Part shown: in pieces, positions 61,501 to 64,000 of the stretch
Layout: every line of letters begins with the position of its first letter
How positions within the stretch are numbered: position 1 is the stretch's first letter
Assembly: GCA_022829145.1 (NCBI GenBank)
Contig: CM040741.1
Span: 56,230,180 to 56,294,179 of the forward strand
Direction: 5' to 3'
DNA from: Albula goreensis
Taxonomy: Eukaryota; Chordata; Actinopteri; Albuliformes; Albulidae
DNA length: 64,000 nucleotides
Program-made: the position numbers and the translations under genes
Notes under the pieces: model-generated
The model's input: only the letters and a program-made list of their open reading frames with translations
Told to the model about the DNA's origin: nothing
Databases searched by the model: none

Positions 61501-63116
61501 TATAAAACCATACCGACTGTTCTTTACAGAACATGGTTACAGCCGAAAAAAGGCAACCCTGAAACAACCTACTGACGGCTATTCAATTCAATGCCTGCAA
61601 CACCACCTCTCCCACAGAATCCACAGTCTCCGTCCATTAAGTGTGTTATTATACGTTTATGTTTCTGTACTTTTCTGGATGCTTTAACTGCAGTTGCAAC
61701 ATGCATTCTATGATGCATTTTAAGAAGATATTACATTAGTAGTTCCATGAGCATGTCAGATTGCATGATTTTCATATGACCTAAAATAACATACTCAGCT
61801 CTTCACATGGGGGAAACAGCAAATACAGAGATACAGAAATACAGAAAATCTGACGCTGTTTTTACCCACAAATGAGAACCATTCAGTTGCAGCTGACTTC
61901 TTGGAGTGGGGTGAGGGATAGGCTAGTTTAATTGTATCATCTAATTTCAGTTTCATGTCCAATTCTTTTTTTTTTTTATGAAACTGAACCTTCTTGTTGA
62001 TTTCACAGTCTAATCCTAGCAATTGCTTTGACAGGCACATAGGAAAAAACACATTGCTCATTGCTCATGCAGTCAGAAATGATTCATCTTCCACACTCGC
62101 TTTAGGCCCAGCCACACTGACTGAACCAAGGAGCGGCCTGCAATTCGGAGACAGAACAATCTGAAAACAAAGCAGCAGAGTGTCGCAAGGATGCGCTGCT
62201 AGGTGCCTGCTTCGATAAAAATCCACCGATACCCTGTTTGAATTTTTGTTGGTTTGTTTCATGGAATAATCCTTTGTTTTATTGTACCGGCACAATGATT
62301 TGGACCATAGAAAATGTACATTTGAAGAACAATATCCCAAGTTGACTTATTCAGCGTGCTGGGAGGAGATATACTGCAGCATTGGTTTTTCTGGTTTCTT
62401 TGCTTTTCACTGACAGAGGCCTTGTCAAATATGATTTAATAGGATTGAAAAGCAGCTTGCCTTTATTGTCTTTCCAGCAATGGCGCACAGAGGAATGTTA
62501 CTGGCTAGAAACTAATCTCACACGGACCAAGCTGTACAAACATGGCACTGGCACTTCCATCCTTCAAACAAGCAGTTGTTAATAGGCAACTGGTCATCTG
62601 GATAAAGGTTCTGTTTTGACTGTGGAATCCCTCTAACCCATGGCACTCCAATGAAACTAAGGTTGCCCACAGCAACTAAAAGAGATTCTCGAAATGTTTC
62701 ATAAGTTCAAGCGCTTCCAACTACAGCTAAAAAAAACAGGTTACTAACAGTAATATTGACATGATCTGGGATAATTTCCGAGAGGAGTCCTCGACCGATG
62801 AGTGGAAATACAACAACTCTCATGCATAAAGCTTCTCTGTTGAGTGGTTAGATTTATAGAATGCTGAGATTTTTTGAGCAAAATCCTTTCAAACCTTTAA
62901 CTTTCTCATACTCAATTTACATACCAGCGCTCAGGCGTCCTGTTGGTTTTCAGTGACAATTGTGCTAGGGAATGTCCTGTTTGTTAATTATGAGTATTGG
63001 AACTGTCAGAAAATGCAGAGATGTGGTTGTACAGCAGCAAATAAGTTTGGATACTCACCTATGTACAAGTCCCTTGCTGTGGGAACTGGAGCAGCCACAC
63101 ACAAGTATGACTCCGA
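16191..63116 (-). CDS. pam: pam: peptidylglycine alpha-amidating monooxygenase (23 coding exons, 5' end missing)
   Basis: This bifunctional secretory-granule enzyme turns C-terminal glycine of peptide hormones into an amide: copper/ascorbate PHM hydroxylates, then zinc PAL cleaves. The exons join into 936 codons ending in TAA with all phases matching. In fragment numbering, PHM copper ligands are H32/H33 (AHHMLL), H99 (LQIHYGD), H169/H171 (HTHRLG) and M259 (PYMSC). PAL has FHRGDH, YLPHG, SDGYCNAR, IPHSLAF, ADRENGR and MPHD with the two cysteine pairs. One helix spans about 828-848, then a tail with FFASHKGYSRKGFDRLSTEG. Signal peptide and the first PHM exon(s) lie beyond base 64000. Nothing is missing inside, so the gene looks functional. 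Confidence 0.96.
17599..17610 (+). promoter_or_regulatory. NRF1-like site
   Basis: TGTGCATGCGCA differs from the palindromic NRF1 consensus TGCGCATGCGCA at one base. It sits 66 bp from the X-box at 17677, in a locally CpG-richer piece of an AT-rich intron. Confidence 0.35.
17677..17690 (-). promoter_or_regulatory. RFX X-box, full consensus
   Basis: The plus strand reads GTTGCTATGGCAAC; the minus strand GTTGCCATAGCAAC fits GTNRCC-N2-RGYAAC at every position. The same 14-mer occurs again at 57665-57678. It lies in the last pam intron. Confidence 0.6.
19631..19690 (-). CDS. pam: pam cytosolic-domain exon (60 nt, phase 1-1)
   Basis: It encodes DCEVKLEPNSSGGILGKLR, matching mammalian EHKLESSSGRVLGRFR. 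Also skippable without frameshift. Acceptor TTTTATAG, donor GTGAGA. Confidence 0.93.
20077..20352 (-). CDS. pam: pam stalk and transmembrane exon (276 nt, phase 1-1)
   Basis: It encodes a 60-residue Pro/Gln/Lys-rich stalk and the hydrophobic helix AVVTTLLLIPLVVVIAIGVF followed by the stop-transfer RWRKAR. Skipping it keeps frame and would give a soluble enzyme, as with the mammalian exon that encodes the membrane span. It is about 24 codons longer than the human counterpart; the extra length is in the stalk. Acceptor CTGTCTTTCAG, donor GTAAGC. Confidence 0.96.
22013..22172. mobile_element. Short MITE with inverted ends (about 160 bp)
   Basis: The left end reads GGTCCTGGAGAGCTGCAGTG, then a GCTGGTTTTTGTT block. 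The right end is its inverted counterpart, AACAAAAACCAGAATACTCA then GTGACTCTCCAGGACC. Such GGTCCTGGAG...CTCCAGGACC elements are, from memory, common in teleost genomes. It lies about 180 bp downstream of the stalk-exon donor. No clean target duplication was found. Confidence 0.7.
22221..22244. repeat. Poly(T) tract
   Basis: An uninterrupted run of about 24 T, some 50 bp beyond the MITE, in the same pam intron. Confidence 0.9.
22354..22407 (-). CDS. pam: pam stalk exon with Lys-Lys (54 nt, phase 1-1)
   Basis: It encodes AEHRSVKKGGIEVQEIE, almost the same as the mammalian EHRSVKKAGIEVQEIK. The exon is a multiple of 3 with phase 1 on both sides, so it is skippable. Acceptor TTCTTTCAG, donor GTATTT. 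Confidence 0.94.
22408..26606 (-). other. pam intron between stalk and last PAL exons (4.2 kb)
   Basis: It contains the interspersed repeat copy at about 25440-25640. No exon or other feature was recognised in the remainder. Confidence 0.6.
25440..25640 (+). repeat. Teleost interspersed repeat, 3' portion
   Basis: The order of blocks GGGTTCTGCTCAAGGTTTTT, CCTTTAAAGGGA, CTTGCCAATGTCACC, GCTTGCTCTGGGGG, ATCTGCTTTGTGACATTA, then GTAAAAACAGTACACAAATA and AAACTGAACAAAACTGAA matches, from memory, a dispersed family of many teleosts ending in CTTTGTGACAAC..GTTGTAAAAAGCGCTATATAAATAAAATTGA. The 5' boundary is unclear. Confidence 0.65.
26607..26706 (-). CDS. pam: pam last PAL exon with zinc ligand MPHD (100 nt, phase 0 to 1)
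   Basis: It encodes EFKMPHDIAVTRDGSVFVGD then AATDTVIKFVSSE. The His of MPHD is the third PAL zinc ligand. Acceptor TTGCACAG, donor GTAAGT. Confidence 0.95.
26707..28688 (-). other. pam intron between PAL exons (2.0 kb)
   Basis: AT-rich, no exon, RNA gene or repeat family recognised. Confidence 0.5.
28689..28807 (-). CDS. pam: pam PAL exon (119 nt, phase 1 to 0)
   Basis: It encodes GLIYAVNGESAYGQSAPLRG then FLINYSTKEILDSFSPDTQ. NYS keeps the N-glycosylation sequon found at the same place in mammals (NFS). Acceptor GTTTTAG, donor GTATGT. Confidence 0.95.
29621..29824 (-). CDS. pam: pam PAL exon with IPHS, ADRENGR and an RRKR site (204 nt, phase 1)
   Basis: It encodes SSDRRKRIQFRIPHSLAFLP, then DRKEICVADRENGRIQC and FLAETGEFVKEIKKEEFGGE. 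IPHS carries a PAL zinc ligand and the C...C pair around ADRENGR forms a conserved disulfide. RRKR at fragment residues 611-614 fits the furin consensus; mammals have a Gly/Ser/Pro-rich loop there. A 1-kb transposon ends about 30 bp upstream of the acceptor. Confidence 0.95.
29856..30878. mobile_element. Non-autonomous DNA transposon with AGGGCCCTATTTTCA ends (about 1.0 kb)
   Basis: The left end AGGGCCCTATTTTCA and the inverted right end TGAAAATAATGCCCA match at 12 of 15 positions. The GGGCCCTATTTT terminus is, from memory, typical of an abundant teleost DNA-transposon family, probably Harbinger-like. No transposase frame is present. Target duplications are not clear. One end lies 30 bp from the acceptor of the pam exon at 29621-29824. 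Confidence 0.6.
31538..31567 (+). promoter_or_regulatory. Three AGGTCA half-sites including a perfect DR4
   Basis: AGGTCA occurs at 31538-31543, 31552-31557 and 31562-31567. The last two form AGGTCA-N4-AGGTCA, the textbook DR4 site bound by thyroid hormone receptor or LXR with RXR; the first two form a DR8. The block is also a short tandem repeat of TTAGGTCAGG, so it could be chance. Confidence 0.4.
32325..33340. mobile_element. Decayed Tc1/mariner-like element
   Basis: CAGTGGGGTCTAAAAGTCTA at 32325 preceded by TA looks like a Tc1-type terminal repeat (inverse of ...GACTTTTAGACCCCACTG). Near 33200 a frame broken by stops contains a CCTGATCT (SPDL-like) block recalling the SPDLNPIE region of Tc1 transposases. 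The matching terminal repeat was not found, so the right boundary is approximate and the copy is inactive. Confidence 0.5.
33456..33666 (-). CDS. pam: pam PAL exon with catalytic Tyr (211 nt, phase 0 to 1)
   Basis: It encodes VFKLGGEGGDKPLIVLGQAF, HFCQPTDVAVDPLTGNIYVS and DGYCNARILKFSPEGKYLTH. The Tyr of SDGYC is the PAL catalytic tyrosine and the two cysteines form a conserved disulfide. The acceptor ATCATCTTAAG is unusual in ending AAG; the donor is GTACAG. Confidence 0.96.
34477..34521. repeat. (AAT)n microsatellite
   Basis: About 14 AAT units without interruption, roughly 90 bp downstream of the donor of the pam LPHG exon. Confidence 0.95.
34612..34684 (-). CDS. pam: pam PAL exon with zinc-ligand region LPHG (73 nt, phase 2 to 0)
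   Basis: It encodes FYLPHGITTDKNNNYWVTDV then ALHQ. The His of LPHG is a PAL zinc ligand. Acceptor TTCTCAG, donor GTAAAC. Confidence 0.95.
34854..34970 (-). CDS. pam: pam PAL exon (117 nt, phase 2-2)
   Basis: It encodes SFDNQRIYQQRSLGPIQYST, then ILVVDPAKGAVLKASGRN, a PAL beta-propeller blade. Acceptor ATTTTAG, donor GTAAGC. Confidence 0.95.
34971..36919 (-). other. pam intron between PAL exons (1.9 kb)
   Basis: No exon, RNA gene or repeat family recognised. Confidence 0.5.
36920..37049 (-). CDS. pam: pam first PAL exon (130 nt, phase 1 to 2)
   Basis: It encodes FHLVEMADWPEVQLKLGQVS, then GLALDSDDNLVIFHRGDHRW. The Arg of FHRGDH is the conserved PAL catalytic-pocket arginine. The donor GTAAGT inside GTGAAGTAAGTACT gives AA plus T of the next exon, making the Asn of the conserved NSFD. 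Acceptor GTCATAG. Confidence 0.95.
37050..39656 (-). other. pam intron between linker exon A and PAL (2.6 kb)
   Basis: AT-rich unique-looking sequence; no feature recognised. Confidence 0.5.
39657..39959 (-). CDS. pam: pam linker exon, equivalent of mammalian alternatively spliced exon A/16 (303 nt, phase 1-1)
   Basis: It encodes DFYSLLSKILGEREDVVHVH, then KYNPAETDQSDLVAEID, the Lys-Lys pair of IIQKKDRG, and RDRIHKFHQLESTVRPP. In mammals this exon separates PHM from PAL, is included or skipped, and its paired basic residues allow cleavage that releases soluble PHM. Here it is 101 codons, near the mammalian size. The weak donor GTGGGT and the long flanking introns (5.6 and 2.6 kb) fit regulated skipping. 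Confidence 0.95.
40800..40925 (+). repeat. tRNA-derived SINE fragment (possible)
   Basis: CCAGCAGGAAAAGGTCAAATCC followed by CTGGTGTAGCGCCGTTGCTG recalls the B-box region of teleost tRNA SINEs (GGTTCAAATCCC..GTGTAGCGCTGCCGTTG). The rest is too diverged to define ends. Confidence 0.35.
41721..41742. repeat. Poly(A) tract
   Basis: A run of about 20 A in the 5.6-kb pam intron; no recognisable retroelement body precedes it. Confidence 0.85.
42227..42240 (+). promoter_or_regulatory. X-box-like site, one mismatch
   Basis: GCAACCATGGCAAC matches GTNRCC-N2-RGYAAC except C for T at position 2. Confidence 0.35.
45136..45149 (+). promoter_or_regulatory. X-box-like site, one mismatch
   Basis: GTAGCCATGGAAAC matches the X-box except A for Y in the right half. 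It lies about 400 bp downstream (in gene direction) of the 63-nt linker exon, within a GC-richer intronic block (44640-45250). Confidence 0.4.
45539..45601 (-). CDS. pam: pam linker exon (63 nt, phase 1-1)
   Basis: It encodes AQENSGLLQPKREEEEVLDQ, matching mammalian IPLLQQPKREEEEVLDQ. It has a Lys-Arg dibasic pair before an acidic run. Because both ends are phase 1 and the length is a multiple of 3, it can be skipped without frameshift. The acceptor CCATTTCAAAAG is weak. Confidence 0.94.
45841..46061 (-). CDS. pam: pam exon with CuM ligand Met and Met/His tract (221 nt, phase 2 to 1)
   Basis: It encodes GTSDDEMCNFYIMYYMDSKH, then NPYMSC, in which Met259 (fragment numbering) is the CuM ligand. 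It ends the PHM core with VPIPVSPDNL and enters the linker with five Met codons in a row and HGHSHHM. Mammals have a shorter MVMMHEHH at this place, whose histidines have been described as a pH-sensing cluster. The donor GTCAGA is weak; the acceptor is GTCCACAG. Confidence 0.95.
46377..46390 (+). promoter_or_regulatory. X-box-like site, one mismatch
   Basis: TTCACCATAGCAAC matches the X-box except T for G at position 1. It is in the 1.1-kb intron just upstream of the exon that carries the copper-ligand Met. Confidence 0.35.
47186..47289 (-). CDS. pam: pam exon, PHM (104 nt, phase 0 to 2)
   Basis: It encodes AFYPASNQMDIRYGDKLAAR then CVFTGEGKTTSTYI, with the conserved Cys that closes a PHM disulfide. 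Acceptor ATTTCAG, donor GTGAGT. Confidence 0.96.
47290..50084 (-). other. pam intron in PHM (2.8 kb)
   Basis: No exon or repeat family recognised. GC-richer patches occur at 48860-49150 and 49440-49660. Confidence 0.5.
50085..50161 (-). CDS. pam: pam exon, PHM (77 nt, phase 1 to 0)
   Basis: It encodes KVVSGYRVRDGKWTLIGRQS then PQLPQ. It lies only 93 bp below the previous exon, the shortest intron of the gene here. Acceptor TGTTACAG, donor GTAAGT. Confidence 0.97.
50255..50335 (-). CDS. pam: pam exon with CuM ligands HTH (81 nt, phase 1)
   Basis: It encodes TNADIACSYKSYPMYPFAFR then THTHRL. The two histidines of HTH are CuM-site ligands and the Cys is a conserved disulfide partner. Acceptor TTTCCAG, donor GTAAGA. 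Confidence 0.96.
50997..51064 (-). CDS. pam: pam exon, PHM (68 nt, phase 2 to 1)
   Basis: It encodes QPFVAGMYLMMSVDTVIPPG then NK, nearly identical to the mammalian GMYLMMSVDTVIP block. Acceptor CTCTTAG, donor GTGAGA. Confidence 0.96.
51065..52919 (-). other. pam intron in PHM (1.9 kb)
   Basis: It holds a short interspersed-repeat fragment at about 51450-51520; otherwise nothing recognised. Confidence 0.5.
51450..51520 (+). repeat. Fragment of a teleost dispersed repeat
   Basis: TTACATTACATTTATTCCTT then TGGCAGTTGCTCCAAATTGA resembles the common teleost repeat piece ACATTTATTCATTTGGCAGACGC..TATCCAAAGCGACTTACA (from memory), in diverged form. Confidence 0.45.
52920..52968 (-). CDS. pam: pam micro-sized exon, PHM (49 nt, phase 1 to 2)
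   Basis: It encodes DNHRDCSGLTLRMTSK plus a split Pro. It matches the mammalian DNNKDCSGVSLHLTRLP segment and supplies a disulfide Cys. Too short to be found as an open frame; placed by similarity, AG/GT sites and phase. Acceptor TATTTTCAG, donor GTAAGT. Confidence 0.93.
52969..55383 (-). other. pam intron in PHM (2.4 kb)
   Basis: It has an ATT/ATC-rich degenerate microsatellite at about 53850-53945 and no other recognised feature. Confidence 0.5.
55384..55467 (-). CDS. pam: pam exon with CuH ligand His (84 nt, phase 1)
   Basis: It encodes VGFKVGGDTRITYFVLQIHY then GDVSSFR. The histidine of LQIHYGD is the third CuH ligand. Acceptor TTTCATAG, donor GTAGGT. The intron to the upstream exon is only 168 bp. 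Confidence 0.96.
55636..55727 (-). CDS. pam: pam exon, PHM (92 nt, phase 2 to 1)
   Basis: It encodes DCGSDQGTCEDEAKIIYAWA and RNAPPTKLPR, with the conserved Cys pair spacing and the YAWARNAPPT block of all PHM domains. Acceptor TCTCACAG, donor GTAATC. Confidence 0.97.
55981..56060 (+). repeat. tRNA-derived SINE, 5' part (diverged)
   Basis: CAGGTGGTTAAAGAGGAGGA then CTAGTAACC resembles the A-box end of fish tRNA SINEs (AGTGGTTAGGGAAGTGGACTTGTAACC), followed by GCAGGCTTGAACAGG at the B-box place and AGGTGCCCCGAGCTGC. Confidence 0.5.
57590..57790. promoter_or_regulatory. CpG-dense patch with X-box inside a pam intron
   Basis: From 57607 to about 57780 I count 13 CpG in some 175 bp, against near absence in the surrounding AT-rich intron. 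It starts with a purine tract (A16) and contains AGCGCT twice and the X-box at 57665-57678. It has no convincing open frame. It could be an enhancer or an internal promoter. Confidence 0.4.
57665..57678 (-). promoter_or_regulatory. RFX X-box, full consensus
   Basis: Plus strand GTTGCTATGGCAAC, minus strand GTTGCCATAGCAAC, identical to the site at 17677-17690 and fitting the X-box consensus at every position. Confidence 0.6.
58361..58448 (-). CDS. pam: pam exon with first copper ligands HH (88 nt, phase 1 to 2)
   Basis: It encodes DFVPHATMETAHHMLLYGC then RKPFSTDGS. The two adjacent histidines are the first two CuH-site ligands of PHM. Acceptor CTTCCCAG, donor GTAGGT. Confidence 0.96.
58449..63058 (-). 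other. pam intron near the 5' end of the window (4.6 kb)
   Basis: It contains a poly(T) at about 59138-59158, a GC-richer block at 59160-59540, and an X-box with 3-bp spacer at 62662. No exon was recognised. Confidence 0.55.
62662..62676 (+). promoter_or_regulatory. X-box with 3-bp spacer
   Basis: GTTGCCCACAGCAAC is GTNRCC-N3-RGYAAC with no mismatch, allowed by the 0-3 bp spacer of the classical consensus. Confidence 0.4.
63059..63116 (-). CDS. pam: pam exon, PHM domain start in window (58 nt, phase 0 to 1)
   Basis: It encodes SESYLCVAAPVPTARDLYI and a G that completes Val with the next exon (VDFVP). It corresponds to the mammalian SDTYFC...FVIDF exon. The Cys is one of the conserved PHM disulfide cysteines. 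Acceptor TGTTGCAG, donor GTGAGT. No upstream exon was found from 63117 to 64000. Confidence 0.92.
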
Positions 63117-64000
63117 CTGCAACAACACAAAAGACATTGTCAGAAATCCCACAGTGATCTTTAGTTTAATTATAAAACTGGTCAGTGCCTAAAAAGAATA
63201 TAGATTTTTCACACGCGGCCTGGCAGCCCTGGGAGCTTGTTAATTATTCTGTTGTAGGAAGAAATTTGCAGCAGCTTGGTATCAGTATAGGTAGCTGTCA
63301 ACAAATTCATAAAAATGGATGTTTTTGTAATTGTAACTAGTTATGTAATATGTGATAAGTAGACAGATCGAATTGTTTTTCTCCTTTGTTCAAATCATAA
63401 AAAATGCTGTGAGGACCTTATAACAATTGGATATACTAGAATCAAGAAAAAACAATTAAATATAATCACAGGAGTGAACGGAACTGACAGCAATCATATA
63501 CACACGTCATATTTAATCTACTTTAGCTCCAATCAGGCAGGCACCTAACAGACCTCTATACGTCCTGATGTATTGATTGACTGTGTTGTAATTTGCTTTG
63601 CTGCTGCAGCCACCACACAACTGCAATTCTACGGCTGTCATACATCACATCACCAAAACATTGCCATCCCGCAGCCCTTACAAAGACTTGCTTTGTAAGA
63701 TGATTCAGGTATCTGACGTCTTGCAAAAGCAGAATGAACCTCTTAAAACTGACTGCGGTCACAGTTTAATACATGACTAGGCATGACTCTTAAATCATAC
63801 TGCCTGACCTTACATTACAGCGTAGGGCAGACATAAATATATTTCTTAACAGGAGAAAAGACAATACACTTAATCCAATAATGACGATGACAGAAGGCTT
63901 TTTCTTGCAAAGGGCTTTTTCTTCCCTTACAAAAAATACTTCTTAATCTGCACTGTGGAGAAACACCTCAACAAATGCCAGCAAAATTGCATGTCTGCCG
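63117..64000 (-). other. pam intron running out of the window
   Basis: No sequence resembling the mammalian second/third PAM exon (upstream PHM segment or signal peptide) was found, so the intron continues past base 64000. Confidence 0.6.

Noticed and set aside
63117..64000. Search for the missing PAM N-terminal exon(s)
   Set aside because: No segment with a fitting phase-0 donor and PAM-like sequence or signal peptide was found, so none is annotated.
1..64000. CRISPR arrays, prokaryotic defence systems, intact viral genes, tRNA or rRNA genes
   Set aside because: No direct-repeat/spacer array, intact polymerase or integrase frame, or full cloverleaf was seen; the sequence is ordinary vertebrate genic DNA with decayed transposons.

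Overview
The window is vertebrate genomic DNA, almost certainly from a teleost fish. It is AT-rich and intron-dense, all splice sites are GT-AG, it carries CA/TAA microsatellites, and several interspersed repeats look like families common in teleosts (a hAT MITE with intact 8-bp target duplications, a short MITE with inverted ends, a GGGCCCTATTTT-end element, a Tc1-like remnant and tRNA-type SINE pieces). No bacterial or viral gene is visible.

Only two protein-coding genes are supported, both on the minus strand and both cut by a window edge. The left end (157-9989) holds the first seven coding exons of a diphosphoinositol pentakisphosphate kinase, best read as ppip5k2. It encodes 319 residues: an acidic N-terminus and most of the ATP-grasp kinase domain. 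Its 3' part lies left of base 1. From 16191 to 63116 lie 23 coding exons of pam (peptidylglycine alpha-amidating monooxygenase). They encode 936 residues up to the natural stop codon; only the signal peptide and the first part of PHM lie beyond base 64000. The pam exons join in one open frame with no stop or frameshift. They encode PHM (copper ligands H, H, H, H, H and M all present), a linker with a skippable 303-nt exon, PAL (zinc and catalytic residues present), a stalk, one transmembrane helix and the conserved cytosolic tail.

Layout: 1-9989 ppip5k2 5' half; about 10-15.4 kb intergenic, with the ppip5k2 promoter and a possible plus-strand transcript start near 14.1 kb; 15.4-16.2 kb pam 3' UTR; 16.2-63.1 kb pam; 63.1-64 kb pam intron. 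The order pam then ppip5k2 on one strand matches mammals, but the GIN1 gene that sits between them in human is not seen here. The two genes are not in one pathway: one makes amidated peptides in the secretory pathway, the other makes inositol pyrophosphates in the cytosol.

The most interesting signals are non-coding: two identical 14-bp RFX X-boxes 40 kb apart in pam introns with four further X-box-like sites, one of the pair inside a CpG-dense patch; a perfect DR4 nuclear-receptor site; and, in the protein, a furin-type RRKR in the PAL domain and an expanded Met/His tract after PHM.
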